The notes below the pieces were generated by a model that saw nothing but the letters and a program-made list of their open reading frames with translations, had not been told where the DNA came from and did not search any database. This document shows positions 34,590 to 46,623 of a DNA stretch of 64,000 nt, piece by piece. The position numbers and the translations under genes were made by a program. How positions within the stretch are numbered: position 1 is the first letter of the stretch; the number at the start of each line of letters is the position of its first letter. The stretch is from Hydrogenophaga aromaticivorans (GTDB lineage Bacteria; Pseudomonadota; Gammaproteobacteria; Burkholderiales; Burkholderiaceae_C). The DNA lies in assembly GCF_013387465.1 (NCBI RefSeq), contig NZ_VYGV01000025.1:235755-299754 (forward strand), read 5' to 3'.

Positions 34590-34967
34590 ATGCAAGTTGC
34601 TGCCGCTGCCTCAACCCCCGCCGACCCCATCGCCATGCCGCCCATGCTGGAGTTCACGCCAGCGGCCGCGGCCAAGGTGGCTGAACTGATCGTCGAAGAG
34701 GGCAACCCCAACCTCAAGCTGCGCCTGTACGTGACCGGCGGTGGCTGCTCGGGTTTCTCGTACGGCTTCGCCTTTGACGACCAGGTCAACGAAGACGACA
34801 CCCTGACCGTGACCGCCGGCGTGGCCCTGGTGGTCGACGCCATGAGCCAGCAGTACGTGCTGGGCGCACGCGTCGATTTTGAAGACGGCCTGGAAGGCTC
34901 GCGCTTCGTGATCCACAACCCGAACGCTGCGACCACCTGCGGTTGTGGCTCCTCCTTTTCAGTCTGA
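34590..34967 (+). CDS. A-type Fe-S carrier, ErpA-like
   Basis: 125 residues. LEFTPAAAAKVAELIVEEGNPNLKLRLYVTGGGCSGF and the C-terminal TTCGCGSSFSV carry the three cluster cysteines. The sequence is closest to ErpA-type carriers, with a 20-residue N-terminal extension. It delivers [4Fe-4S] clusters to apo-enzymes. It sits between nifU and a second carrier, iscA. Confidence 0.9.
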   Translation: MQVAAAASTPADPIAMPPMLEFTPAAAAKVAELIVEEGNPNLKLRLYVTGGGCSGFSYGFAFDDQVNEDDTLTVTAGVALVVDAMSQQYVLGARVDFEDGLEGSRFVIHNPNAATTCGCGSSFSV

Positions 34968-34984
34968 ACCCTCAGGAGATTTCC

Positions 34985-35308
34985 ATGCAGGTCAGTCTCA
35001 CCCCCGCCGCCGCACGGCACGTTGAAAAATCGCTGGCCAAACGCGGCAGCGGCATCGGCCTGCGCCTCGCGGTCAAGACCAGCGGCTGCTCGGGCTTTGC
35101 CTACGCACTGGAATTCGTCGACGCCCTGAACGCCGACGACCAGTGCTTCGAGACCCAGGGCACCAAGCTCATCGTCGACGCCAAGAGCCTGGCCATGCTG
35201 GACGGCACCGAGCTTGACTTCGTGCGCGAAGGCCTGAACGAAGGCTTCAAGTTCAACAACCCGAACGCGAAAAACAGCTGCGGCTGCGGCGAGAGCTTCG
35301 CCGTATGA
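34985..35308 (+). CDS. iscA: A-type Fe-S carrier IscA
   Basis: 107 residues. Cys35 (KTSGCSGF) and the C-terminal NSCGCGESF cysteines (Cys99, Cys101) are the family ligands. It begins 17 nt after the previous gene. The start ATG 34985 follows AGGAG. Together with the ErpA-like neighbour and HesB at 27898 it makes three A-type carriers in the nif region. Confidence 0.93.
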   Translation: MQVSLTPAAARHVEKSLAKRGSGIGLRLAVKTSGCSGFAYALEFVDALNADDQCFETQGTKLIVDAKSLAMLDGTELDFVREGLNEGFKFNNPNAKNSCGCGESFAV

Positions 35309-35334
35309 AACACCTCTCCGCATCCCTCTGCGAG

Positions 35335-35442
35335 CGCAGCGAAGCACGTTCCAGGGCACCCGCGGAACCGGCTTTGCCGGGCCGCTGGGTGCGCCCCCTG
35401 GGGGGGATTCGGCTACACGAAGTGAGCAAGAAACGGGGGGTA
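35335..35442 (+). repeat. Comamonadaceae-type intergenic repeat, copy 2
   Basis: Core GGAACCGGCTTTGCCGGGCC at 35364-35383, preceded by CCAGGGCACCCGC and followed by GCGCCCCCTGGGGGGGATTC. It fills the 141-bp gap between iscA and hscA inside the operon, nearly identical over about 90 bp to copy 1. Confidence 0.85.
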
Positions 35443-35449
35443 CGTTGAC

Positions 35450-37327
<1,878 letters not shown>

Positions 37328-37348
37328 CAACCCAGCAACAGGAACCCC

Positions 37349-37684
37349 ATGCCCAAAGTCCGCCTGCTGCCCCACCCCGACCTCTGCCCCGAGGGGCGCG
37401 AGATTGAACTGCCCAAGGGTGAGTCCCTGTGCGAGGGTTTCCTGAACCACGGCATCGCCATCGAACACGCCTGCGAGATGGTGGCCGCCTGCGCGACCTG
37501 CCATGTCTACGTGCGCGAAGGTGGCGCTTCCCTGTCCAAGCCGAAGGACGACGAAGAAGACCAGCTCGACCACGCCTGGGGCCTGGACGCGCAGTCTCGC
37601 CTGGCCTGCTGCGTCAAACTGCGCGAAGCCGATCTGGTGATCGAGTTCCCGCGGCATACGCGCAACCATGCGCGGGAGCACTGA
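37349..37684 (+). CDS. fdx: Isc-type [2Fe-2S] ferredoxin
   Basis: 111 residues with Cys42-X5-Cys48-X2-Cys51 and Cys87, the adrenodoxin/Isc pattern, and an acidic patch KDDEEDQLDHAW that contacts redox partners. It provides electrons for cluster assembly on the scaffold. It follows hscA by 21 nt, as in isc operons, and is the last gene before a long repeat-filled gap. Confidence 0.93.
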   Translation: MPKVRLLPHPDLCPEGREIELPKGESLCEGFLNHGIAIEHACEMVAACATCHVYVREGGASLSKPKDDEEDQLDHAWGLDAQSRLACCVKLREADLVIEFPRHTRNHAREH

Positions 37685-37719
37685 GCCGGGGTTAGCTTTC
37701 TAGGTTTTGGTCATTGCAC

Positions 37720-37968
37720 CCCGCGAGCCAAGGCGTGTGCGGGCAGGCCGCAACGCTTCGGTGAGGCGGTCGGCGCTGCGCGCCGACTTCCCTGCGATGC
37801 TCGCGGCCGTGGCCCGTCGCACAACTCGCTGCGTTCGCTTCGCTCTCTCCGCTCAGACAGGTGCGACAAGTCAGTTGACGAAGCGCGCTGCGCGCGCGGC
37901 CACGGCCACTGCGCTTCTCGGCGCCTCACAGGCGCGCTGCGACCTACCCACCCACACCGTGGCAACAA
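37720..37968. repeat. 250-bp dispersed repeat, copy B
   Basis: Inverted partner of 19165-19414; by eye more than 90% of bases agree. It contains GAGCGAAGCGAACGCAGCGAGT-type hairpins. With element C it makes up most of the 771-bp gene-free gap 37685-38455 between fdx and nifV. No coding function is supported. Confidence 0.85.
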
Positions 37969-38009
37969 GGGTTTGGGCGTGCCACCGGTGGAATACCCAC
38001 TCGCTTCTT

Positions 38010-38246
38010 GCTGCGGCAGGCGCTCTCCGGTGGGGGCGATGTTCCGGGGTGGCTGGGACCGCCCGTGTGGGGCCTGGCGCGCAAGTGCGCGCTTCGTTTC
38101 ATGCTCGCGGCCATTGTCTGAGCGGAGAGAGCGAAGCGAACGCAGCGAGTTTGGCCGCGCAGGCCCCGCACGGGTGGGCGCAGCGCAGTCGGCGCGAAGC
38201 GCCGACCACCCCGGATGAGCCCCCGCCGGAGAGCGCCTGCCGCAGC
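38010..38246. repeat. MITE-like element with 28-bp terminal inverted repeats
   Basis: The left end 38010-38037 and the right end 38219-38246 are inverted copies with one mismatch in 28 (arms begin GCTGCGGCAGGCGCTCTCCG). Inside, further inverted segments (CCGGGGTGG...CCACCCCGG; the GAGCGAAGCGAACGCAGCGAG stem) allow folding into one long hairpin. There is no transposase. It is next to copy B and just upstream of the nifV enhancer. Confidence 0.75.
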
Positions 38247-38291
38247 TGCGAGGTCAACGAACGAGAGGCCCCGCATGGAGAAGCAACGCGC

Positions 38292-38307
38292 TGTCCGAAA
38301 CAACACA
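38292..38307. promoter_or_regulatory. NifA upstream activator site before nifV
   Basis: TGTCCGAAACAACACA matches TGT-N10-ACA exactly and lies about 105 bp upstream of the nifV -24 box, the usual enhancer distance. Confidence 0.8.
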
Positions 38308-38411
38308 TTTCCGACAGAGGCAAAGCACGGGCAGAACACGCCCAGCAGACCAGACCCGACAAACCGGCCCCTTGCGCCGCGAGAAAGCGGGTTTTGAAGG
38401 GCCCAAACAGG

Positions 38412-38426
38412 TGGCACGGTGCTTGC
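38412..38426 (+). promoter_or_regulatory. Sigma-54 promoter of nifV-cysE-nifW-fix operon
   Basis: TGGCACGGTGCTTGC is a perfect -24/-12 match. The predicted start near 38438 is followed by AAGGA (38441-38445) and the nifV ATG at 38456. Confidence 0.88.
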
Positions 38427-38455
38427 GATCAAGCCCACCAAAGGATGCCGCTCAC

Positions 38456-39613
38456 ATGCCACGCAATCTCATCATCAACGACACCACGCTGCGCGACGGC
38501 GAACAGACCGCCGGGGTGGCGTTCACGGTGTCCGAGAAATGCGCCATCGCCACGGCCCTCTCGGCCGCGGGTGTGCCGGAGATGGAGATCGGCATCCCGG
38601 CCATGGGCGAAGAAGAGATCGCCTGCATCAACGCCATCGCTGCGCTCCAGCTGCCGGCCAGGCTGATGGTCTGGGGGCGCCTGACCGAGACCGACCTCGC
38701 CAGCGCGCTGCGCTGCGACGCGCAGATCGTGCACCTCTCGATGCCGGTCTCCGACATCCACCTCCAATACAAGCTGCGCCAGTCGCGCGAATGGGTGCAG
38801 GAGCAGGTCACGCGCCTGATCAGCAAAGCCGCACAGAGCGGGCGCCAGATCTCGTTCGGCGCCGAAGACGCTTCGCGGGCCGACAGCGACTTTTTGATCG
38901 AGGTCGCGCGCCGCGCCCAGGCCTGTGGCGCCAGCCGCATCCGCTTCGCCGACACCCTCGGTGTGCTCGATCCGTTTGCCACCTTCGACGCCATCTCCCG
39001 CCTGCGCGATGCGGTGGACATGGACATCGAAATGCACGCCCACGACGACCTGGGCCTCGCCACCGCCAACACCCTGGCCGCCGCACGCGCCGGCGCGACC
39101 CACGCCAACACCACCGTCAACGGCCTGGGCGAACGCGCCGGCAATGCGGCGCTGGAAGAGGTGGTGATGGCCGCGCGCCATCTGCAGCAGACCGACACCG
39201 GCGTCGACACGCAGGCACTGCTGAGCATCTCCCGGCTCGTGGCCAAAGCCTCGGGCCGCTCGGTGGCCTTCAACAAGAGCATCGTCGGCGAAGCCGTGTT
39301 CACCCACGAGTCGGGCATCCACATCGATGGTCTGCAGAAGCACCCCTCGACGTACGAAGGCTTCGACCCGGGTGAGCTCGGCCGCGAGCGCCGCACCGTG
39401 CTCGGCAAACACTCGGGCTCGCAGGCCGTGCGCCTGGCCTTCGGTGCCATGGGTCTGACCATCGAGGACGATGCGCTGACCGAACGCGTGCTGGCCCGCA
39501 TCCGCGAACACGCCATGCGCGTGAAGCAGGAAGCCACACCCGAAGAGCTGCGCGGCTTTTTGATGGACGCGCACAACATCGCCCACGTTTCACCTGGCTG
39601 GGGACGCGCGTGA
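38456..39613 (+). CDS. nifV: Homocitrate synthase NifV
   Basis: 385 residues of the alpha-isopropylmalate/homocitrate synthase family: INDTTLRDGEQTAGVAF start, EMHAHDDLGLATAN metal motif and NGLGERAGNAALEEVV. It condenses acetyl-CoA and 2-oxoglutarate to homocitrate, the organic ligand of FeMo-co. It lacks the C-terminal LeuA regulatory domain, as NifV does. It is the first gene of the operon. The stop overlaps the cysE GTG start. Confidence 0.96.
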   Translation: MPRNLIINDTTLRDGEQTAGVAFTVSEKCAIATALSAAGVPEMEIGIPAMGEEEIACINAIAALQLPARLMVWGRLTETDLASALRCDAQIVHLSMPVSDIHLQYKLRQSREWVQEQVTRLISKAAQSGRQISFGAEDASRADSDFLIEVARRAQACGASRIRFADTLGVLDPFATFDAISRLRDAVDMDIEMHAHDDLGLATANTLAAARAGATHANTTVNGLGERAGNAALEEVVMAARHLQQTDTGVDTQALLSISRLVAKASGRSVAFNKSIVGEAVFTHESGIHIDGLQKHPSTYEGFDPGELGRERRTVLGKHSGSQAVRLAFGAMGLTIEDDALTERVLARIREHAMRVKQEATPEELRGFLMDAHNIAHVSPGWGRA

Positions 39614-40392
39614 ACACGGAAGCCACGGTCGCCGCTGCCGCCACACCCACGGGCTGGTGGGCCCTGCTGCGCGAAGACGCACGCTGCGTGCTGAAACGCG
39701 ATCCGGCCGCGCGCAGCCTGATCGAGGTCTGGACCATCTACCCCGGCCTGCAGGCGATTGCCCTGCACCGCCTGGCCCACGCGCTGTGGACCCGTGGCTG
39801 GCGCTACCTGCCGCGCTGGCTGTCGTTCGTGTCGCGAGCGCTGACGCAGATCGACATCCACCCCGGTGCGCGCATCGGCGCCCGCTTCTTCATCGACCAC
39901 GGCACCGGTGTCGTGATCGGCGAGACGGCCGAGATCGGTGACGACGTCACGCTCTACCACGGTGTCACGCTGGGCGGCACGAGCTGGCGCGCCGGCAAGC
40001 GCCACCCGACCCTGGGCCACCAGGTGGTGGTGGGCGCGGGCGCCAAGATCCTCGGCCCGATCAAGGTCGGCGACGGCGCCCGGGTGGCGGCCAATTCGGT
40101 GGTGATCGAGGCCGTGCCCGCCGGCGCCACTGTGGTCGGCATCCCGGGCCGTGTGGTCGCCCCCGCGCGCCGCACCACGCACGGTTTCGACCTCGAACAC
40201 CACCTCATTCCCGACCCGGTGGGCAAGGCGATCGCCTGCCTGCTCGACCGCGTGGCCCAGCTGGAACGATCCCTGGCCCACAGTCAGGGCCTGGCCAGTG
40301 CCGACAACGCCTGCGGCGTCTGTGACGATCAATGTGCCGAACCGGGGTTCGCGACCGCGAAATCCCATCTTCAACCCGCGACCGTGGAGTAA
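39610..40392 (+). CDS. cysE: Serine O-acetyltransferase (nif-linked CysE)
   Basis: 260 residues, GTG start overlapping the nifV stop. Left-handed beta-helix motif block FFIDHGTGVVIGETAEIG and VTLGGTS is typical of CysE. It makes O-acetylserine for cysteine, the sulfur donor of the cysteine desulfurases. A C-terminal extension holds a cluster ACGVCDDQC. In Azotobacter a second CysE also lies in the nif region after nifV. Confidence 0.92.
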   Translation: MNTEATVAAAATPTGWWALLREDARCVLKRDPAARSLIEVWTIYPGLQAIALHRLAHALWTRGWRYLPRWLSFVSRALTQIDIHPGARIGARFFIDHGTGVVIGETAEIGDDVTLYHGVTLGGTSWRAGKRHPTLGHQVVVGAGAKILGPIKVGDGARVAANSVVIEAVPAGATVVGIPGRVVAPARRTTHGFDLEHHLIPDPVGKAIACLLDRVAQLERSLAHSQGLASADNACGVCDDQCAEPGFATAKSHLQPATVE

Positions 40393-40398
40393 CGCCCA

Positions 40399-40737
40399 AT
40401 GGAAAACTTTGTTCAACAGCTCAAGGCCCTGTCATCGGCCGAGGATTTCCTGCAGTACTTCGGCGTGCCGTTCGAGCAGTCGGTGGTCAACGTGAGCCGC
40501 CTGCACATCCTCAAGCGCTTCTTCCAGTACATCCGCCAGCAGACCCTGCCTTCGGCCGACGACGAGCTGGCGCTCTACACGGTCTACCGCGAACAACTGG
40601 TCAAGGCCTACGCCGATTTCGTCAAGTCCACGCCGGCACAGGAAAAGGTGTTCAAGGTGTTCCAGGACGTCGGCGGCAAACAGCACGTCACGCTGGACAG
40701 TTTGAAAACATCGCTGCCACAACGCGCCGTGGCTTGA
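40399..40737 (+). CDS. nifW: Nitrogenase-stabilising protein NifW
   Basis: 112 residues: LKALSSAEDFLQYFGVPFEQ, then VVNVSRLHILKRFFQYI, is the NifW signature. It helps protect or assemble the MoFe protein. It starts 6 nt after cysE and is followed after 20 nt by fixA. Length is normal for the family. Confidence 0.95.
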   Translation: MENFVQQLKALSSAEDFLQYFGVPFEQSVVNVSRLHILKRFFQYIRQQTLPSADDELALYTVYREQLVKAYADFVKSTPAQEKVFKVFQDVGGKQHVTLDSLKTSLPQRAVA

Positions 40738-40757
40738 CCCCTACCGGAGAAACCCCC

Positions 40758-41606
40758 ATGCACATCGTCGTCTGTATCAAACAGGTGCCGGACTCGGCAC
40801 AGATCCGGGTCCACCCGGTCACCAACACCATCATGCGCCAGGGCGTGCCGGCCATCGTCAACCCCTACGACCTGTTCTCGCTCGAAGAGGCGCTGCGCCT
40901 CAAGGACAAATTCGGCGGCAAGGTGACCGTGCTGTGCATGGGCCCACCACAGGCCGAAGAAGCGCTGCGCAAATGCATCAGCTTCGGTGCCGACGACGCC
41001 GTGCTCGTGACCGACCGCGCCTTCGCCGGCGCCGACACGCTGGCCACCTCGTACGCGCTGGCCGCGGGCATCCGCCAGATTGCCAAGGAGCAGGCGGTGG
41101 ACATCGTCTTCACCGGCAAGCAGACCATCGACGGCGACACCGCCCAGGTCGGCCCGGGCATCGCCAAACGCATGGGCCTGCAGCTGCTGACCTATGTGTC
41201 GCGCATCGTCGAGACCGATCTGGACGGCCGCACGATCACAGTCGAGCGCCGCGCCGAAGGCGGTGTGCAGGTGCTGAAGACGGCCCTGCCCTGCCTGATC
41301 ACGATGCTGGAGAACACCAACGAGATGCGCTTCGCCAACCTGCCCGCCATGATCCACGCCGCCGCGTACCCGGTTCGCAAATGGAGCAAGGAAGACGCCG
41401 CCATCGAGGACCTCGGCAAGATCGGTCTGAAGGGTTCGCCCACCGTGGTGAGCAAGGTGTTCGGTCCTTCGCCGCGCACCGAGAAGGTGGAGATGCTGGA
41501 CCTCGAAACCTCCAACCTGCGCGACATCTCGCTCAACCTCTTGCAAAAAGTCTTCACCCGCCACCCCACGCTCGAAGCCGACCTGCTCATGAAGGAGTCC
41601 GCATGA
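40758..41606 (+). CDS. fixA: Electron-transfer flavoprotein beta, FixA
   Basis: 282 residues: MHIVVCIKQVPDSAQIRVHP start and the ETF-beta motif (AKEQAVDIVFTGKQTIDGDTAQVGPGIAKRMG). With FixB it forms the flavoprotein core of the FixABCX complex, which bifurcates electrons from NADH to make low-potential ferredoxin or flavodoxin for nitrogenase. The stop overlaps the fixB ATG (ATGA). Confidence 0.97.
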   Translation: MHIVVCIKQVPDSAQIRVHPVTNTIMRQGVPAIVNPYDLFSLEEALRLKDKFGGKVTVLCMGPPQAEEALRKCISFGADDAVLVTDRAFAGADTLATSYALAAGIRQIAKEQAVDIVFTGKQTIDGDTAQVGPGIAKRMGLQLLTYVSRIVETDLDGRTITVERRAEGGVQVLKTALPCLITMLENTNEMRFANLPAMIHAAAYPVRKWSKEDAAIEDLGKIGLKGSPTVVSKVFGPSPRTEKVEMLDLETSNLRDISLNLLQKVFTRHPTLEADLLMKESA

Positions 41607-42712
41607 ACGCCCCCGCCACCCCTGATGCACCCGTCAAGCGCCCCGCCGGCCGCGGCCGCAACCTCGAACTGTCGGAAGAGCTCAAGGCCTACAAAGGTGT
41701 CTGGGTGTTCGTCGAACACGACCGCGGCCACGTGCACAGCGTGTCCTGGGAGCTGCTGGGCGAAGCGCGCAAGCTCGCCGACACCCTGGGCAGCCCCGTC
41801 GGCGCGGTGCTGCTGGGCGGCGCCGACGAGCACCTGAACAAGTTCGCGGCCGAGGCCATCAGCTTCGGCGCCGACACCGTGTACATCGTGACCGACCCGG
41901 TGCTCAAGGGTTACCGCAACGAACCCTTCACCAAGGGCCTGACCGACCTGGTCAACAAGTACAAGCCCGAGATCCTGCTGCTGGGCGCCACCTCACAAGG
42001 TCGCGACCTCGCGGGTTCGGTGGCCACCACGCTGCTCACGGGCCTCACCGCCGACTGCACCGAGCTCAACATCGACCCGGTGTCCAAGGCCCTGGCCGCC
42101 ACCCGCCCCACCTTCGGCGGCTCGCTCTACTGCACCATCATGACCCTGGCCTACCGGCCGCAGATGGCCACGGTGCGTCCGCGCGTGATGCTGATGCCCA
42201 AGGCCGACAGCAGCCGCACCGGCAACCTGGTGCACGACACCCTGGGCATGGTCGAGACGCAGATCGTCACCAAGCTGCTCGACTTCATCGCCGACGCCCA
42301 CAGCAACAAGATCAACCTGCCCTACGCGGACGTGATCGTGAGCGGTGGCAAGGGCCTGAAGAACCCCGACAACTTCAAGCTGGTGTTCGAACTGGCACGG
42401 GTGCTCGGCGGCGAGGTCGGCGCCACGCGGCCTGTGGTGCAGGCCGGCTGGGTCGAGGCGGACCGTCAGGTCGGCCAGACCGGCAAGACGGTGCGCCCCA
42501 AGCTCTACATCGCCGCCGGCATCAGCGGCGCGGTGCAGCACCGCGTGGGCATGGAGGGCTCGGACGTGATCGTCGCCATCAACACCGACCCCAACGCGCC
42601 CATCTTCGAATTCGCGCACTACGGCATCGTCGGCAACGCGATGCTGGTGCTGCCCGCGCTGAGCAAGGCGTTCGCCGAACACCTGTCCAAGCGCAGCGCT
42701 CTGGTTGCCTGA
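41603..42712 (+). CDS. fixB: Electron-transfer flavoprotein alpha, FixB
   Basis: 369 residues: N-terminal ETF domain (VWVFVEHDRGHVHSVSWELLGEARKLA) and the C-terminal FAD site (SGGKGLKNPDNFKLVFELA; VGQTGKTVRPKLYIAAGISGAVQH). The N-terminus has a 30-residue basic leader not needed for the fold. It is the partner of FixA. Confidence 0.97.
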   Translation: MNAPATPDAPVKRPAGRGRNLELSEELKAYKGVWVFVEHDRGHVHSVSWELLGEARKLADTLGSPVGAVLLGGADEHLNKFAAEAISFGADTVYIVTDPVLKGYRNEPFTKGLTDLVNKYKPEILLLGATSQGRDLAGSVATTLLTGLTADCTELNIDPVSKALAATRPTFGGSLYCTIMTLAYRPQMATVRPRVMLMPKADSSRTGNLVHDTLGMVETQIVTKLLDFIADAHSNKINLPYADVIVSGGKGLKNPDNFKLVFELARVLGGEVGATRPVVQAGWVEADRQVGQTGKTVRPKLYIAAGISGAVQHRVGMEGSDVIVAINTDPNAPIFEFAHYGIVGNAMLVLPALSKAFAEHLSKRSALVA

Positions 42713-42739
42713 TCCCGTCCACCACCTCTGGGGAACGCC

Positions 42740-44050
42740 ATGAAAAAACCCTCTCAATTCGACGCCATCGTGGTCGGCGCGGGGCCCTCGGGCAACGCCT
42801 GCGCCTACACCCTGGCCAAGGCCGGCCTCAAGGTCCTGCAGATCGAACGCGGCGAATACCCGGGTTCGAAGAACGTGCAGGGCGCCATCCTCTACAGCGA
42901 CGCGCTGGAGAAGATCATTCCCGACTTCCGCGACGACGCGCCGCTGGAGCGCCACATCATCGAGCAGCGCGTCTGGGTGCTCGATGACAACAGCTTCGTC
43001 GGCACGCACTACCGCAGCGACGACTACAACAAGCCGCCCTACAACCGCTACACCATCATCCGGGCGCAGTTCGACAAGTGGTTCAGCTCCAAGGTGCGCG
43101 AAGCCGGCGCGCTGCTGATCTGCGAGACCACGGTCAACCACCTCATCATGGACGGCGACCAGGTGGTGGGCGTGCAGTGCGACCGCGAAGCCGGCGACGT
43201 CTACGCCGACGTGGTGATCATGGCCGACGGCGTCAACTCGACGCTGGCCCGCAAGGCCGGTTTCCACGGCGAGATCAAGGACAGCAACGTCGCGCTGGCG
43301 GTGAAAGAGATCCTCTTCATGCCCGAAGACACGATCCGCCAGCGTTTCAACATCGGCGAAGAAGAAGGCGTGGTGATCGAGATGGTCGGCAAGATCACCG
43401 ACGGCATGATGGGCACCGGCTTCCTCTACACCAACAAGGAATCGCTCACCATCGGCATCGGCTGCATGCTGGGCGATTTCAAGGGCAGCGTGAACAAGAC
43501 CAGCCCCTACGCCCTGCTGGAAAAGCTCAAGCAACATCCCTCGATCGCTCCGCTGATCCAGGGCGGCGAGATGAAGGAATACGCGGCCCACCTGATCCCC
43601 GAAGGCGGTTTCTACGCCATCCCCAAGGTCTACGGCAACGGCTGGATGATCGTGGGCGACTCGGGCGGCTTCGTCAACGCGGTGCACCGCGAAGGCTCCA
43701 ACCTGGCCATGACCACCGGGCGCCTAGCGGCCGAAACCGTGATCGCCGCCAAGGCCGCGGGCAAGCCCATGAGCGAAGCGGTGCTGAAGTCCTACAAGAC
43801 CGAGCTCGACAAGAGCTTCGTCATGAAGGACCTGCACAAGTACCGCGACATGCCCGAGGTCTTCCACAAGAACAACCAGTTCTTCACCACCTACCCCGAG
43901 CTCGTGTCCAAGGCCGCGCACAAGATGTTCACGGTCGATGGGGTGGACAAGAAGACCAAGGAACGCGAAATTTTTTCCAGCTTCCGCACCTCGCGTTCGC
44001 TCACCGGTCTGGTGGGTGACGCCGTCAAACTCTGGAGGGCTTTCCGATGA
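42740..44050 (+). CDS. fixC: FixC, ETF-quinone oxidoreductase-like flavoprotein
   Basis: 436 residues. FAD motif DAIVVGAGPSGNACAYTLAKAG near residue 8 and GDSGGFVNAVHREGSNLAM towards the end. FixC transfers the high-potential electrons to quinone and works with FixX. The stop overlaps the fixX ATG by 4 nt. Confidence 0.97.
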   Translation: MKKPSQFDAIVVGAGPSGNACAYTLAKAGLKVLQIERGEYPGSKNVQGAILYSDALEKIIPDFRDDAPLERHIIEQRVWVLDDNSFVGTHYRSDDYNKPPYNRYTIIRAQFDKWFSSKVREAGALLICETTVNHLIMDGDQVVGVQCDREAGDVYADVVIMADGVNSTLARKAGFHGEIKDSNVALAVKEILFMPEDTIRQRFNIGEEEGVVIEMVGKITDGMMGTGFLYTNKESLTIGIGCMLGDFKGSVNKTSPYALLEKLKQHPSIAPLIQGGEMKEYAAHLIPEGGFYAIPKVYGNGWMIVGDSGGFVNAVHREGSNLAMTTGRLAAETVIAAKAAGKPMSEAVLKSYKTELDKSFVMKDLHKYRDMPEVFHKNNQFFTTYPELVSKAAHKMFTVDGVDKKTKEREIFSSFRTSRSLTGLVGDAVKLWRAFR

Positions 44051-44346
44051 GCGCCGTTGCCGTGAATGTCGAAGAGAAACTGTTTCAGAACCGCTACCGC
44101 GTGGACGCGGGTCGGCCCCACATCCAGATCAAGGACCCCGAGATCTGCGCCAACGACTGCGCCCAGAAGTCCTGCACCTACGTGTGCCCGGCCTCCTGCT
44201 ACAAGGCCGAAGGCAACGGCAGCGTGACCCTGATCACCGACGGCTGCCTGGAGTGCGGCAGCTGCCGCATCATCTGCTCGGAGTTCACCAACGTGAACTG
44301 GGAGTACCCGCGCGGTGGGCACGGCATCCTCTTTAAATTCGGCTGA
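44047..44346 (+). CDS. fixX: Ferredoxin-like protein FixX
   Basis: 99 residues. Cys-rich motifs CANDCAQKSCTYVCPASCY and CLECGSCRIICSEF carry the clusters of FixX, the electron acceptor subunit of FixABCX. Its end WEYPRGGHGILFKFG is conserved in the family. Confidence 0.96.
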   Translation: MSAVAVNVEEKLFQNRYRVDAGRPHIQIKDPEICANDCAQKSCTYVCPASCYKAEGNGSVTLITDGCLECGSCRIICSEFTNVNWEYPRGGHGILFKFG

Positions 44347-44359
44347 AGGAGCGAACGCC

Positions 44360-44683
44360 ATGCCCCGTCCTCAACGCCATGTTTTCGTCTGCACCCAGAA
44401 CCGTCCGCCGCAGCACCCGCGCGGCTCGTGCGCCAGCAAGGGGGGCACCGCCGTGCTGCAGGCTTTCTGGGCCGAGCAGCAGAAGCGCCAGGCCTACGAC
44501 CAGCTCTCGATCACCTACTCGGGCTGCCTCGGTCCCTGCGACCAGGGTGCCAACGTGCTGGTCTACCCGGAAGCGGTGATGTACCGCAACGTGACCGATG
44601 CCGACGTGGCCGAAATCTTCAACAGCCACCTCGAAGGCGGCGTCCCGGTGGAACGGCTGCTCGCACCCCAGGCCGTCTGGTGA
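44360..44683 (+). CDS. Thioredoxin-like [2Fe-2S] ferredoxin
   Basis: 107 residues. The pattern Cys11, Cys24, Cys56 and Cys60 (CTQNRPPQHPRGSC and GCLGPC) is that of thioredoxin-fold [2Fe-2S] ferredoxins such as Azotobacter Shethna protein I and the Clostridium pasteurianum [2Fe-2S] ferredoxin, both linked to nitrogen fixation. It starts after AAGGAG and is co-transcribed with fixABCX; the electron partner is not known. Confidence 0.92.
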   Translation: MPRPQRHVFVCTQNRPPQHPRGSCASKGGTAVLQAFWAEQQKRQAYDQLSITYSGCLGPCDQGANVLVYPEAVMYRNVTDADVAEIFNSHLEGGVPVERLLAPQAVW

Positions 44684-45172
44684 ACTTGCTGACCGGAGCC
44701 GAATCCACCGCGCTGTTTGGCGGCGAGATCTCGCCGTCCATCCGGCACCTGGTGGACCGGGCGCGCCAGGCCCCGCGCGAAGAAGCCGCGGCGATCCTGT
44801 GGCCCGCGTGCGTGAGCGCACCACAAAGCCTGCCGGTGTACTACCTGCTGTACAAGCTGCATGCGGGTCTGGGTGAGCTCGATCAGGCCGAACAGGCGGC
44901 CAGCAAGGGCCTGGCGGCGGCTGCGCGGGCCGCGGGTCTGCCCACCGACTGGCACGCCGTTCAACCGGGTCAGGCGGACTTTGCCGCGCCGGGTGCCGCG
45001 CGCTTCTGGCTCTTCACGCTCAAGGCCCTGGCCTTCGTGCAGCTGCGCCGCGGCGAGCGTGGCATCGCACAGGCTCTGGTGGAGCAATTGGCCCGGCTGG
45101 ACCCCGGTGACCAGGTCGGTGCCAGCGTGGTGCGCGCCCTGCTGGCCGAGAGCGGCCCGAGCAGCCTGGGCC

Positions 45173-45186
<14 letters not shown>
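44680..45186 (+). CDS. TPR-like protein, paralogue of 27303-27887
   Basis: 168 residues starting with GTG in a 4-nt overlap with the ferredoxin stop. Helical repeats including LPVYYLLYKLHAGLGELDQAEQAASKGL and FWLFTLKALAFVQLRRGERG, with the same core as the TPR protein of the nifB operon. It is the last gene of the nif region. Its 3' end overlaps the convergent serS gene by 14 bp, which marks the island boundary. Confidence 0.8.
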
Positions 45187-46492
<1,306 letters not shown>

Positions 46493-46539
46493 GAGGAGAT
46501 TGTAGGTTTGGAGCAGGACAGGCTCCGGAGAGGCAATGC

Positions 46540-46622
46540 CCAGCCCAGGCCAGCGCGGAACCGGCTTTGCCGGGCCGCTGCTGGCGCCCCCTGGGGGGGA
46601 TGCCGAAGGCGGCGCGGGGGGA
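46540..46622 (+). repeat. Comamonadaceae-type intergenic repeat, copy 3
   Basis: Core GGAACCGGCTTTGCCGGGCC at 46557-46576, followed by GCGCCCCCTGGGGGGGATGC. It fills the space between ispH and serS. Confidence 0.8.
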
Positions 46623-46623
46623 G

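Noticed and set aside
38247..38397. Small open frame just before nifV
   Set aside because: It runs over the NifA site and ends in non-coding sequence; no ribosome site or family.
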